A DNA stretch of 64,000 nucleotides from Nocardia uniformis NBRC 13702 (GCF_001613345.1 NZ_BDCE01000008.1:1-64000); one strand, 5' to 3'. Shown: positions 27,709 to 36,755, numbered from the stretch's first letter. Program-made: numbers and translations. Notes: generated from the letters alone by a model not told the origin.

Positions 27709-29427
27709 TCAGCCCCAGACGATGCTGCAGTACTTCGCGGCTGCCGCGATGAGGGCGAAAACCGTTGCCGACACAATCACGATGGCCGGCCCCCGCGACG
27801 GCGTGCGTCCCTCGGAATCGGTGAGGCGCAGTGGCATCCAGCGCAGCACCACCGCCATTGCGGCAATCGCGAGCGGTACGAAGTATCGACCCTGCACACC
27901 ATCGATAATGTAGTAGTCCACCGGCGTGAATGACATGTACAGCGTCACGTAGATCATGGCGACGCTGGCGAGAACCGTCAGCGCCACGACAACGGTACGC
28001 AGCGTAAACGCGGCGGGCATCCGGTCCGCGATACCGACGCTCACCGCGAAGGCGAGCAGGCAGGCCAGAATCGTAATGGCCGGAACATCGATATAGGCGA
28101 AGCCGAGTTCACCGAAGAACTGCGTGAACCAGCGCTGGTCGCGCAGCCAGACACTGTCGCCGAACACACTCAGGAAATGCAACGGATCGCCGAGGATTCC
28201 CTTCAGCTGATCGTCCGGACGCACCTCGCCCCACTGCGCCGGCGGGCGCATCAGGCCCATTCCCTCGGTGGTCGGCGCGGCGATCTTCATCCATACCGCG
28301 AACGCACCCGCACCGACCGCCGCGACCACCCACGGGATGGCGCGCAGCGGACCGCGCAAACCATAGCGCTGCGCTGGGATCAGCACGGTCAGCATGGCGA
28401 GCAGGACATAGGTCGGCTTGCTCACCGGCAGCAGGACGGTGGCGGTAAGGGCCGCAATGGTTTCCGGGCGGGTCAGTCGATCACCCAGGAACAGGCCCTT
28501 CACCAGCAGTGCGGACACCAGGATGGCCAGCGCGTTGGTCATGGTGTCGGCGGTAATGGTTCCGGCCTGGAAGACGGCGATCGGCAGCACCGCCACCGTG
28601 AACGCCAGCCACTGCACCCGATGTCCGCGCAGCGCGCGCAGCGCGAAGCCGACAACCGACAGGTAGGCCAGCAGACCCGACAGCCGGGTCACCGTATTCA
28701 TCGCGCCGACACTGAGATCGAGTGCCTCGGACAGTCGAATGCCCAGCGCCGCGGGTACATACGGGACGGGGGAGTAGGCGGCGGTATTGGTGAACCAGAC
28801 CTGTCTGGTCGTCTCGGTCATCGGGGCCGCACCGAGCCGCTGGTAGGCGTCACGATCGGCCACCATGGGGTCGGGTTCTTGCGGATTGTGGTTGTAATCG
28901 TCGAAGGCGTAGCTCATCAGCGCGTCGACGCTGCTGGGCACGGCGCCGCCGTACGCCACGCCACGGGTATCGGGAATCTGCTCCGGCAGGAACCCGCCGT
29001 GCGCCACCTGATAGGCCCGGCCGAACTGGGTGATTTCGTCGTGGCCCCAGAACGGCGGCGTCACCACCGCGAATACCGCGCCGAAGACACCGGCCACCAC
29101 GACGAAGGCCAAAGCCGCAGCGCCGAAGCGCCGTTCGATGGTTTCGAGTACGCCGCGCACTCCGGTCGGCCCGGGCTCGGAACCGGCGGCCTCGATCTTG
29201 GTCGACGTGGCGCGGTCTTCGGTGGAATCGGCCTTGTGGAGCAGGTCGGTCGCCGCCTCGGCGCTCGGTGCCGCCTCATCGGTCGCGGCGGGAGGACGTC
29301 TCACTTCATCCCAGATCGGGGTATCGGTAGTCGGCTGGGCGGATTCCACCGCGTCATTCTCCGATGCGGAGGGCTGCTCCCCGGGTGTCGCCGCGCTGTT
29401 TATATCTGGTTCGGTGCGCGAGGTCAT
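27709..29427 (-). CDS. DUF2142-family polytopic membrane protein
   Basis: 572 residues. An unusual acidic, Ala/Pro/Thr-rich cytoplasmic N-terminus (about 95 residues) precedes 11-12 membrane helices. The first extracytoplasmic loop carries PPFWGHDEITQFGRAYQVAHGG, the acidic-loop signature of GT-C-like DUF2142 proteins, suggesting a transferase that uses polyprenyl-phosphate sugars outside the membrane. It overlaps the upstream GT2 gene by four bases (ATGA). The pairing with a dolichol-phosphate-sugar-synthase-like GT2 supports a lipid-linked sugar pathway, but the acceptor is unknown. Confidence 0.75.
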   Translation of the reverse strand: MTSRTEPDINSAATPGEQPSASENDAVESAQPTTDTPIWDEVRRPPAATDEAAPSAEAATDLLHKADSTEDRATSTKIEAAGSEPGPTGVRGVLETIERRFGAAALAFVVVAGVFGAVFAVVTPPFWGHDEITQFGRAYQVAHGGFLPEQIPDTRGVAYGGAVPSSVDALMSYAFDDYNHNPQEPDPMVADRDAYQRLGAAPMTETTRQVWFTNTAAYSPVPYVPAALGIRLSEALDLSVGAMNTVTRLSGLLAYLSVVGFALRALRGHRVQWLAFTVAVLPIAVFQAGTITADTMTNALAILVSALLVKGLFLGDRLTRPETIAALTATVLLPVSKPTYVLLAMLTVLIPAQRYGLRGPLRAIPWVVAAVGAGAFAVWMKIAAPTTEGMGLMRPPAQWGEVRPDDQLKGILGDPLHFLSVFGDSVWLRDQRWFTQFFGELGFAYIDVPAITILACLLAFAVSVGIADRMPAAFTLRTVVVALTVLASVAMIYVTLYMSFTPVDYYIIDGVQGRYFVPLAIAAMAVVLRWMPLRLTDSEGRTPSRGPAIVIVSATVFALIAAAAKYCSIVWG

Positions 29428-30398
29428 CGGCTGGTACCGCCGGAACGCTCGTGCTCACGCTCCTCCGCGCCGACCGCCGAGTACCGCAGGTACACCAGCC
29501 GTGACGCCTCGTGCCGGGAGCGACGAATACCGTCCAGGATCAAACCCGCTGTCCAAGCGAGTGATCCGAGCAGCAGCAGCGTGAGACCCAGGAACAGCGT
29601 GGGGAACCGCGGCACCTCGTGGATCTGATAGAACTCGACAACTATCGGCACGATCAGAATCACCGACAGCAACCAGGCCAGGGTGCCGAACAGGCCGTAG
29701 AACGCGACAGGTCGCTCATGCCGGGCCAGGCCGAAAATGAGCCGCAGAATCTTGAAACCGTCGTGGTAGGTGCGCAATTTGGATTCGCTGCCCGCCGGAC
29801 GATCGCGGAAGCCGACCGGCACCGCCGTCTGCGGTACCCGCAGATGCTGGCAATGCACCGTCAGCTCGGTTTCGATCTCGAATTCCCGCGATACCGCGGG
29901 GAAGCTCTTCACGAAGCGCCGCGAGAACACCCGGTAGCCGCTGAGCATGTCCTCGACGTTCTCGCCGAACACCTTTCCGACCACGCCATTGAGCACCCGG
30001 TTACCGGTTTCGTGTCCGGCGCGATAGGCGGACTCGCCCTCGATCTCCCGGCGTACCCCAAGCACGTGGTCGTACGGGCCGTCGATCAGCGTCTTGATCA
30101 TCGTCGGCGCGGCGGACGCGTCGTAGGTGTCGTCGCCGTCGACCATCAAATAGATATCGGCCTCGATATCGGCGAAGGCGCGGCGCACCACATTGCCCTT
30201 GCCCTTGCGGTATTCGCTGCGAACGATCGCACCGGCCGCTCGCGCGCACTCCGCGGTCGCATCGGTGCTCAGGTTGTCGTAGACGTATACGACTATGCCC
30301 GGCACGGCGGTTTTGAGGTCGGTGACGACCTTCGCCACCGCTGCCTCTTCGTTGTGGCACGGCACGATGGCGGCAATACGAAGCTCGGTGGGGTCCAC
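29424..30398 (-). CDS. GT2 glycosyltransferase, polyprenyl-phosphate sugar synthase-like
   Basis: 324 residues. The N-terminal GT-A domain (about 1-230) has IAAIVPCHNEEAAVAKVV, VVYVYDNLSTDATAE and the metal-binding DGDDTYD motif, as in dolichol-phosphate mannose synthase and GtrB. Two C-terminal membrane helices (about 235-260 and 270-292) anchor it. It probably makes a polyprenyl-phosphate sugar for the downstream DUF2142 protein. Confidence 0.85.
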   Translation of the reverse strand: MDPTELRIAAIVPCHNEEAAVAKVVTDLKTAVPGIVVYVYDNLSTDATAECARAAGAIVRSEYRKGKGNVVRRAFADIEADIYLMVDGDDTYDASAAPTMIKTLIDGPYDHVLGVRREIEGESAYRAGHETGNRVLNGVVGKVFGENVEDMLSGYRVFSRRFVKSFPAVSREFEIETELTVHCQHLRVPQTAVPVGFRDRPAGSESKLRTYHDGFKILRLIFGLARHERPVAFYGLFGTLAWLLSVILIVPIVVEFYQIHEVPRFPTLFLGLTLLLLGSLAWTAGLILDGIRRSRHEASRLVYLRYSAVGAEEREHERSGGTSR

Positions 30399-30791
30399 CC
30401 GGTCAATCCTCTGATCGGAAGGCGAATAACGACACGGGGAGGTTACAGGGACCGGGCCCCGACGTGCCCGCTCACCCTCTCATCCCCTGTACATACCCGC
30501 ATCGCGGTGCCCCATACCCCGCGTGTCGCCTTCGACTCGCCGCAAAATGATCAGCGGTAGGCCCCACCTACCGCCAGCAGATCCATCGTGCTCACCGCGC
30601 GATTACGCCCCCCGCCGTCGTCGCCACGTCGCCCCCGCTGTCGCGCCCCGCTCTGGTCACTCCATCGCCCCGCCGTCGTCGCCCTCGCCTTCGTCATTCC
30701 GGCGTGCTTTGCCCTCGTCATTCCGGCGTGCTTTGGCCGGAATCCATCACGAGCAGCGGCGCGACCGGCTCGCTGCGGTAGCGTCGGGCCG
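30399..30791. other. Intergenic region with REP-like repeats
   Basis: About 390 bp between the divergent GT2 and gtrA-type genes. Apart from two REP-like blocks at 30691-30750 nothing structured is seen. The ORFs here are shadows. Confidence 0.5.
30691..30750. repeat. REP-like palindromic repeat (family R2), two forward blocks
   Basis: CGTCATTCCGGCGTGCTTTG appears twice in direct repeat 26 bp apart. The second copy continues into GCCGGAATCCA and lacks the mirror block. Confidence 0.85.
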
Positions 30792-31286
30792 GTGTCAACG
30801 AGTGAGTCCACCGCGGTGACCGAGCCGTCGCCCGATTCCCTGACCGGTAAGGCACTCGGGCTGCTGCGTAAGGGTGGCGCGTTCCTGGCGGTCGGTGCGA
30901 TCGGATTCCTCGTCGACGCGGGCACCTACAACCTGCTGGTGTTCTGGGGCGGCGAGGGCCCGATGTTCCACGCGCCGCTGGTTGCCAAGATCATCGCCAT
31001 CTCGGTGGCCACCGTGGTCACCTACTTCGGCAACAAATGGTGGACGTATTCCGATCACGAAGGCGGTGCCGGTGCTCGCCACATTCTCATCTACGCACTT
31101 CTCAATGTGGTCGCCATCGGCCTGCAATTGGGCTGTCTCGGCTTCTCCCGGTACGTCCTGGGACTGGACAGTCCGTTGGCGGACAACATCTCCGGAACGC
31201 TCATCGGTCAGGCGGTCGCGATGGGCTTCCGATTCTGGGCCTACGGAAAGTTTGTCTTCACCGGCCCGCGCGACGACGCCCGCTGA
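30792..31286 (+). CDS. GtrA-family membrane protein (second copy)
   Basis: 164 residues from GTG at 30792. Four hydrophobic helices, with AFLAVGAIGFLVDAGTYNLLVFWGGEG and ISVATVVTYFGNKWWTYSDH matching the GtrA family. It lies just upstream of glfT2 and divergent from the GT2/DUF2142 pair. By analogy it may flip or present a polyprenyl-phosphate sugar. Confidence 0.85.
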   Translation: MSTSESTAVTEPSPDSLTGKALGLLRKGGAFLAVGAIGFLVDAGTYNLLVFWGGEGPMFHAPLVAKIIAISVATVVTYFGNKWWTYSDHEGGAGARHILIYALLNVVAIGLQLGCLGFSRYVLGLDSPLADNISGTLIGQAVAMGFRFWAYGKFVFTGPRDDAR

Positions 31287-31430
31287 ACCGGGTTCGCGGT
31301 GCCGCGGCGTGAACGCATTGATAGTCTCGGCCCCGCCGAGCGCGAGCGTGGCTGTGCCTACTTCAAGAGCGCGTCCACGACAATTGTGTGAGCCGGTGTC
31401 TGTGCTTATTCGAGCGATATCGAGGGATTC

Positions 31431-33335
31431 ATGGTGGACCAGTCGGGTGGGCAGGCAGTGACCGAAATCAGTGATCGGGAGAATGCCGCGGCCCCCGCGG
31501 CGCTGCGCGCAGAGCACGCCGCGCCCGAGCGTTTGGTGCTGGCGCGCGGACTATTCACCGGCCCGGCGCCGCGGATCAGCGATGAGCTGTATGCCGTGGT
31601 GAAGGGCGGCAAGGCGCATCGGGAACGATTCACGCTGCGCCTGGACAAGGGCGCGACCGCGCACACCAATACCTACTTCGGCCGGTTCGCCGCCAGCTAC
31701 TGGCAGCGCTGGACCACCGTCACCGCGGTCGAGGCCGCGCTGACGCTCGAGGTGTCGGGTAAGACCAATGTGCGATTGGCCGCCTCCGATATCGCCGGGC
31801 ACCGCCGCGTGGTCGCCACGGCCGTGACCAGCGACAGCGGACGTATTGTGCTGAGCGCGGCCCTGGATATGTTCGTCGACGGCGGCGCGATGTGGCTGGA
31901 GGTCGACGCGGTCGGCAGCGAGGTCGTGATCAGCGACCTGGAATGGACCGCGCCCGCACCCGATCAACTGCGTCCGGTCGCCATTGCCATCTGCACCTTC
32001 AACCGGGCCCAGGACTGCGCGCACACCGTGGCCGCGCTGGCGTCGGATCCGACCGTACTCGAGACCATCGCCGCCGTGTACGTCGTCGATCAGGGCACCG
32101 ATCTGGTGCAGGATCAGCCGCTCTTCCAGCAGACCCAGCCAGAGCTGGGCGAGAAGCTGCGCTACATTCGGCAGCCGAATCTCGGTGGGGCGGGCGGTTT
32201 CACGCGCGGGCTCTATGAGGTATCGGCCGCCAATGAGCACGCCGACGTCATCCTCATGGACGACGACATCCTGTGCGAGCCGGAAACGGTGCTGCGGCTC
32301 AACGCCTTCGCGAATATGACCGTGGAGCCGACGCTGGTCGGCGCGCAGATGCTGTTCCTCTACAACCCCGACTTCCTCAATGTCGGCGCGGAGGAGACCA
32401 ATCTGGGCATGCTGCGGCACGGCCAGAAGGTGGCGAAGGCGTTGCGCAACACCAGCATGCTGAAGAAGCATCAGGAGCGCCGCGTGGACGCCGGGTACAA
32501 CGCCTGGTGGACCTGTCTCATCCCCGCCGAGGTGGTGGCCCGCATCGGGCTGCCGGTGCCGATCTTCTTCCAGTGGGATGACGTCGAATACGGTTTGCGC
32601 GCACGGGAAAACGGCTTCGTCACTGTCACCCTGCCGAATGCGGCCGTCTGGCACGCCGACTTCTACTGGAAGGACTTCGACGACTGGGCGCGCTACTTCT
32701 CCTCGCGGAACTCGCTCATCGTTTCGTCGCTCCACACCGGACTGGATCCGAAAGCCGTTACCCGCCAACTCCTCCGGGAGATCGGCGAATACCTGGTCGG
32801 CATGCAGTACGGCCTGGCCCACACCACGTTGCAGGGCGTCGAGGACTTCCTGAAGGGTCCCGAAGGTCTCCGCGACGGCGGCCAGGCGGCTCTCGCCGCC
32901 GCCCGCGCCAGTCGCGGTGACTACCCGGAAACGGTGAAGCATCCCGCCGCCACGGCCCCGGTCCCGAACGCGGACATGAGTATCCGCCGCGCCGGCGGCG
33001 AACCCAGCCGCCCGCTGCTCATCCTCGCCAAGCGCGCCATTACCCAGTGGACCGGCCGCACCCAGCGCGGCCTGGTCAGTGTCACCCGGGAAGACGCTCA
33101 CTGGTGGCATATCTCCCTCTTCGACCACGTGGTGGTCACCGACGCCTCCCAATCCGGCGTCCGAATCCGCCAGCGCGACAAGGCCACCGCCCGCCGCCTC
33201 CTGCTACGAGCGATCCGAACCCTCCGCCGACTCCGCCGCGAACTGCCAGACCTGCAGCGCCGCTACCGCGCCGCCATGCCGGAACTCACCAGCCGCGAGA
33301 ACTGGGAACGCCTGTACGGCATCGACTCCAAGTAG
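31431..33335 (+). CDS. glfT2: Galactofuranosyltransferase GlfT2
   Basis: 634 residues. Processive bifunctional beta-1,5/1,6-galactofuranosyltransferase that polymerises the galactan of arabinogalactan from UDP-Galf at the cytoplasmic membrane face. An N-terminal beta-sandwich (about 1-180) precedes the GT-A domain with AIAICTFNRAQDC, MDDD (277-279 Asp triad that binds Mn-UDP), WDDVEY (Asp383, Asp384, the catalytic pair) and WHAD (His408). The C-terminal helical part includes RYFSSRNSLIV. These match mycobacterial GlfT2 closely in order and length. Alone in its transcription unit, with a strong terminator. Confidence 0.96.
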   Translation: MVDQSGGQAVTEISDRENAAAPAALRAEHAAPERLVLARGLFTGPAPRISDELYAVVKGGKAHRERFTLRLDKGATAHTNTYFGRFAASYWQRWTTVTAVEAALTLEVSGKTNVRLAASDIAGHRRVVATAVTSDSGRIVLSAALDMFVDGGAMWLEVDAVGSEVVISDLEWTAPAPDQLRPVAIAICTFNRAQDCAHTVAALASDPTVLETIAAVYVVDQGTDLVQDQPLFQQTQPELGEKLRYIRQPNLGGAGGFTRGLYEVSAANEHADVILMDDDILCEPETVLRLNAFANMTVEPTLVGAQMLFLYNPDFLNVGAEETNLGMLRHGQKVAKALRNTSMLKKHQERRVDAGYNAWWTCLIPAEVVARIGLPVPIFFQWDDVEYGLRARENGFVTVTLPNAAVWHADFYWKDFDDWARYFSSRNSLIVSSLHTGLDPKAVTRQLLREIGEYLVGMQYGLAHTTLQGVEDFLKGPEGLRDGGQAALAAARASRGDYPETVKHPAATAPVPNADMSIRRAGGEPSRPLLILAKRAITQWTGRTQRGLVSVTREDAHWWHISLFDHVVVTDASQSGVRIRQRDKATARRLLLRAIRTLRRLRRELPDLQRRYRAAMPELTSRENWERLYGIDSK

Positions 33336-33354
33336 TCCCGACCCGAACCACGAA

Positions 33355-33386
33355 GTGGCCGTGCCTGATCGGGCACGGCCACCTTT
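33355..33386 (+). terminator. Terminator of glfT2
   Basis: Eleven-bp perfect stem GTGGCCGTGCC / GGCACGGCCAC (33355-33365 with 33372-33382) followed by CTTT. Confidence 0.85.
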
Positions 33387-33402
33387 GTCTGCCGGAGCAT
33401 CC

Positions 33403-33440
33403 CCGTCATTCCGGTCGAAGCACGCCGGGATGACGAGGGG
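33403..33440. repeat. REP-like repeat (family R2), short form
   Basis: CCGTCATTCCGGTCGAAGCACGCCGGGATGACG is a compact version in which the two blocks are joined by a 4-6 nt loop. Confidence 0.8.
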
Positions 33441-33448
33441 CGTCGTGG

Positions 33449-34039
33449 CTACAGCGGTGTGGCGAGGAGGGTGCGGGTGGCGGCCGAGAGGTCGGTTTCG
33501 AGCCAGGTGGGGAGGGTTTCCTCGTGGGCGTGGCGGCGTAGGGCGGCGTAGGGGAGGTCGACTATGGCGCGGGCTACCGCATCTGTTTCCCGCGGGCCGT
33601 CGGCGCCGTAGATGCTGCGGGCCAAGCGTTGCAGATGTTCGATCAGTGGAGCGTTCATGGTGGCGAGGCGGTCGCGGAAGTCGGTGTCGGGCGCGCCGTC
33701 CAGGAGGTCGCTCGGGCGGAGGTTGAGGAGCAGGCGCGCGTCGTCGAGGGATTCGCGGCCGAAGGCTATGGACGCTGCGGCCATGGCCACGGCGGCCTCG
33801 ATGGGGTCCGCTTCGGTGGCTGCCTCGAGGACCCGGGATTGGAAGCGTTCCAGGGCGCGGATCCAGGCTGCGGTCAGTACGCCGTTTCTATTGCCGAAGC
33901 GGTGGTAGAGCGTGCCCACGGGCGCGCCGCTGGCCTCGGCGATGGCGGCGACCGAGGCCGCGCGGGGGCCATCGCGCAGGACCAGGGTGCGGGCTGCGTC
34001 GAGGATCACGTCGGTCGCGTGCTTCCGGGGAGGGGCCAT
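33449..34039 (-). CDS. TetR-family transcriptional regulator
   Basis: 196 residues from MAPPRKHATD. Standard N-terminal helix-turn-helix (VILDAARTLVLRDGPRAASVAAIAEASGAPVGTLYHRFGNRNGVLTAAW) and a helical ligand domain with a C-terminal LPYAALRRHAHEE region. It is divergent from two SRPBCC-like genes with only 21 bp between starts, so it probably controls them and itself. Confidence 0.88.
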   Translation of the reverse strand: MAPPRKHATDVILDAARTLVLRDGPRAASVAAIAEASGAPVGTLYHRFGNRNGVLTAAWIRALERFQSRVLEAATEADPIEAAVAMAAASIAFGRESLDDARLLLNLRPSDLLDGAPDTDFRDRLATMNAPLIEHLQRLARSIYGADGPRETDAVARAIVDLPYAALRRHAHEETLPTWLETDLSAATRTLLATPL

Positions 34040-34060
34040 TAACCAGTACAGTCCTTCTAT

Positions 34061-34444
34061 ATGGAGCGTCTGCCCTATATCGATCAGCATTCCAGACTAG
34101 TCCCCGCCGATCGCGCACATACCTGGGCGGCCCTGTTGCGATCGCCGAGCGGGAATCCCGACGATCTCAGCACACTGCCGCACGGATTCGAGCTAGACGA
34201 GGCCGATCCACCACAACGTTTAGCACTCAGCGGCGAGAATCGTTTCACCCGCTTCGCCGTCACCTTCGTCCTCGACGAGGTGGACGCGCACCACACCCGG
34301 CTCACCGCCGACAGCAGTGCCGAATTCCACGGGCTGGTGGGAAAGATCTACCGCGCCTTGGTCATCGGCAGCGGGGGGCACGGACTCGCCGTGCGCTACA
34401 TGCTGCGCCGCATCGCGGCGGAAGCAGTCAGGAGAGCGGCATGA
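34061..34444 (+). CDS. Small SRPBCC/polyketide-cyclase-like protein
   Basis: 127 residues. The opening YIDQHSRLVPADRAHTWAALLR and the closing FHGLVGKIYRALVIGSGGHGLAVRYMLRRIA helix fit the SRPBCC fold, which binds hydrophobic ligands. No catalytic residues can be named. Its last four bases overlap the start of the next gene (ATGA), which encodes a larger protein of the same general type. It is divergent from the TetR gene. Confidence 0.65.
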   Translation: MERLPYIDQHSRLVPADRAHTWAALLRSPSGNPDDLSTLPHGFELDEADPPQRLALSGENRFTRFAVTFVLDEVDAHHTRLTADSSAEFHGLVGKIYRALVIGSGGHGLAVRYMLRRIAAEAVRRAA

Positions 34445-34962
34445 CTCCCGGACAGGTATGGGGCGCGACACCGGCCGAACTGGACGCGCAACTGCCTTGT
34501 GACAGTATGCTTTCCGGCACCGTCACGGTATGCGACCGGTCGATCGCGGTGCAGGCCGAACCGTGGCTGGTATTCGCCTGGCTGTGTCAGCTGCGCGCCA
34601 CTCCGTACAGCTACGACCGCATCCGAAATCTCGGCCGCCCGAGCCCGAGCGACCGAGATCCCGCGCTCTCCGAACTGGCTGTGGGACAAGAGTTCATGGG
34701 CGCGTTCGAACTCGTCGATTTCACCCCGGACGAGCACATCACCTTGCTGGCTCGACCCCGGGTAGCCGTCACGTACGCGGTGCACCGACACGAGCTTCCC
34801 GGTGCGAACGCCCCGGTATCGACCCGCCTGCACGTACGTGTCCGCTTCGCCGGGCCGCGAGTGATCGTGATTCCGGTCGTTTTCGGCGATTTCATCATGA
34901 TGCGCAAACAGCTGCTCACCCTGAAGGAGCTGGCCGAACGCGAGGCGCGAGTGGTGGTCTGA
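34441..34962 (+). CDS. SRPBCC-family protein
   Basis: 173 residues. CDRSIAVQAEPWLVFAWLCQLRATPYSYDRIRNLGRPSP is typical of actinobacterial SRPBCC/polyketide-cyclase-like proteins with a YSYD..DN motif, followed by VGQEFMGAFELVDFTPDEHITL. The C-terminal FGDFIMMRKQLLTLKELAE helix closes the pocket. It is coupled to the upstream gene by overlap. A hairpin that begins at the stop codon ends the unit. Confidence 0.72.
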   Translation: MTPGQVWGATPAELDAQLPCDSMLSGTVTVCDRSIAVQAEPWLVFAWLCQLRATPYSYDRIRNLGRPSPSDRDPALSELAVGQEFMGAFELVDFTPDEHITLLARPRVAVTYAVHRHELPGANAPVSTRLHVRVRFAGPRVIVIPVVFGDFIMMRKQLLTLKELAEREARVVV

Positions 34963-34991
34963 TCGCTCGGCACGAGGGGTGCCGAGCGATC
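34961..34991. terminator. Bidirectional terminator at 34.97 kb
   Basis: Thirteen-bp stem (34961-34973 with 34979-34991), five-base loop. It overlaps the stop codon of the SRPBCC gene and faces the convergent secreted-protein gene. Confidence 0.85.
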
Positions 34992-35004
34992 GGAGGAGCC
35001 ATTC

Positions 35005-35463
35005 TCAGCCGAAGGACCCGCTCGGCGCCGGGGCGGGCGGATTGTTATCCACCACGGCGCTCTGGTGGATGACTCCGGTCGGACGGGTGGGGACGACATC
35101 TCCGGGCTCCCAGACCGGTGGCTGGCTCTCGTACTTGCCGTCAGGCCCCAGCTTGGGCGGCTGATGCTCCCAAGAGCCCGACTCGTGCCGCGGCGAGCAG
35201 GTCGTCGACACCGTCACCCTGGCGCGGGGCGGGACGTATGTCGTGACGTCGTGCCAGGTCGTGGCCACTCCGGATCCGCCACACCCCACAGTGGATTTCA
35301 CGCGGTAGGTGTCGTCGGTATCGTTGCTGCACTCGAACCCGAATTCCTCGCACGAAACACCCGGTGCGAGCTCCTGCGCGAAAGCCTGCGGCGCTGCCAC
35401 TGTGACGGCACCCGCGGCCAGCGCGGCGAGACCGAATCCGGCGACAATTCGTCGCTGTCCCAT
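35005..35463 (-). CDS. Secreted Cys-containing protein
   Basis: 152 residues from MGQRRIVAG. Signal peptide with cleavage expected after AFA (about residue 28). The mature part has four Cys (CEEFGFEC, TVGCGG, STTC) that could form two disulphides, and a Pro-rich tail with PPKLGPDGKYESQPPVWEPGD. Upstream in-frame ATG at 35517 is less likely because it would bury the signal peptide. Unknown function; small secreted proteins of this style are frequent in Nocardia. Confidence 0.7.
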   Translation of the reverse strand: MGQRRIVAGFGLAALAAGAVTVAAPQAFAQELAPGVSCEEFGFECSNDTDDTYRVKSTVGCGGSGVATTWHDVTTYVPPRARVTVSTTCSPRHESGSWEHQPPKLGPDGKYESQPPVWEPGDVVPTRPTGVIHQSAVVDNNPPAPAPSGSFG

Positions 35464-35618
35464 ATGAATCCTCTTCTCTCGAATCGAAAGTTGGTTCCCA
35501 GAAGATCTATCGGACAAATCGGATATCAGTTACACAGTGGCACACCGTGTTCCGGGTTACTGGTGGTGGAAACACCCTGCCTATACGTGGTGGCCGCACC
35601 CTCGGTCAATCAGGGAAA

Positions 35619-35650
35619 CCCCCCATTCGGATTGCCGGCCGAATGGGGGG
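35619..35650 (-). terminator. Terminator of the SDR gene
   Basis: Twelve-bp stem CCCCCCATTCGG / CCGAATGGGGGG (35619-35630 with 35639-35650), followed on the minus strand by TTTCCC. Confidence 0.82.
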
Positions 35651-35679
35651 AATCGGGGTGTGTGCGAGGTTCTGGACTC

Positions 35680-36528
35680 TCAGAGGAACAGATCGGTGGT
35701 GAGCGGACCGTCGCCCGGCACCACCCGGTACTTGTCCAGGTCGGTGATCCCATGCGCGGCGAGCACTTCGTCGTCGAGGAAGAAATTGCCGGTGGTGTCC
35801 TTGGCGGGAGAGGTGAGCACCAGGTAAGCCGCATCCGCGTAGATGTCCGGAGTGCGCGAGGTGGAAATCATCTGCTCACCGCCCAGTAGATTCTTCACCG
35901 CAGCGGTGGCAATGGTGGTGCGCGGCCACAGCGAATTCACGCCGACCCCGTACTTGCGCAGTTCCTCGGCCAAACCCAGTGTGGTGAGCGACATTCCGTA
36001 CTTGGCAATGGTGTAGCCCAGCGCCGTACCCGCCCATTTCGGATCCAGGTTGAGCGGCGGCGACAGCGTGAGAATATGCGGATTGCGCCCGGCCTGTGCC
36101 GAATCCTTCAGCGCCGGAATGCTCATTTTGGAGAGCAGGAAGCTGCCGCGGCAGTTGATGTCCTGCATGAGGTCGTACTTCTTCATCGACAGCGCCTCGG
36201 TCGGCGACAGGTCGATGGCGGAGGCATTGTTCACCACCATGTCGATACCGCCGAACCGTTCGACGGTCTGCCGCACCGCCTCGGCCACCGCTTCGTCGTC
36301 GCGCACATCGCCGACGAACTTCAGCGCCTGCCCACCGGCCTGCTCCAACTCCGCCGCAGCGGTGTGAATGGTGCCGGGCAGCTTCGGGTGCGGTGTATCG
36401 GTTTTGGCGATGAGGGTGATATTCGCCCCGTCCGCCGCCGCTCGCCGGGCAATCTCCAGCCCGATTCCGCGGCTACCACCCGACATGATCATGGTCTTGC
36501 CCGCTAGCGGCTTCGCAGCTTCCGTCAT
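35680..36528 (-). CDS. Short-chain dehydrogenase, HSDL2-like
   Basis: 282 residues from MTEAAKPLAGK. NAD(P)-binding GGSRGIG (about 16-22), NNAS (about 96-99), and the catalytic YTIAKYG. The extended LPGTIHTAAAELEQAGGQALKFVGDVRDD block and the SPPLNLDPKWAG segment match the hydroxysteroid-dehydrogenase-like 2 subgroup. The substrate is unknown. The ATG at 36528 is preferred over 36537. Two palindromes at 36638-36667 lie about 110 bp upstream and probably bind its regulator. Confidence 0.85.
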   Translation of the reverse strand: MTEAAKPLAGKTMIMSGGSRGIGLEIARRAAADGANITLIAKTDTPHPKLPGTIHTAAAELEQAGGQALKFVGDVRDDEAVAEAVRQTVERFGGIDMVVNNASAIDLSPTEALSMKKYDLMQDINCRGSFLLSKMSIPALKDSAQAGRNPHILTLSPPLNLDPKWAGTALGYTIAKYGMSLTTLGLAEELRKYGVGVNSLWPRTTIATAAVKNLLGGEQMISTSRTPDIYADAAYLVLTSPAKDTTGNFFLDDEVLAAHGITDLDKYRVVPGDGPLTTDLFL

Positions 36529-36637
36529 GGGTCCCACTCCTATTCGTCTGCCTTCGCCCCGCTACCGATCATCCGCGCGTCTGCGCGCGAAGGGGGTGAA
36601 AACCTGCCGAATCGGACACTAAGCCACAGTCGGGCGC

Positions 36638-36667
36638 TATGCAACTAGGTGCATAGCAACTAGTTGC
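36638..36667. promoter_or_regulatory. Tandem palindromic operator upstream of the SDR gene
   Basis: TATGCAACTAGGTGCATA (36638-36655, one mismatch) abuts GCAACTAGTTGC (36656-36667, perfect). The TGCAACTAGTTGCA-type repeat looks like a MarR- or TetR-type operator. No such regulator gene is adjacent. Confidence 0.65.
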
Positions 36668-36681
36668 ATATGTCACCACGG

Positions 36682-36700
36682 AGCACGCCGGAATGACGGG
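36682..36700. repeat. REP-like half element (family R2)
   Basis: AGCACGCCGGAATGACGGG, the mirror half of the R2 palindrome. Confidence 0.65.
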
Positions 36701-36755
36701 CTCGGCTCGAGGCGATGACGGGCTTGCCCCGAGCCGAGCTCGCTGGTGCGCCTAC

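Noticed and set aside
28177..29628. 483-residue plus-strand ORF
   Set aside because: Antisense to the DUF2142 and GT2 genes, low-complexity His/Arg/Gln-rich product.
31551..33152. 533-residue minus-strand ORF
   Set aside because: Antisense to glfT2, whose catalytic motifs are all present on the plus strand.
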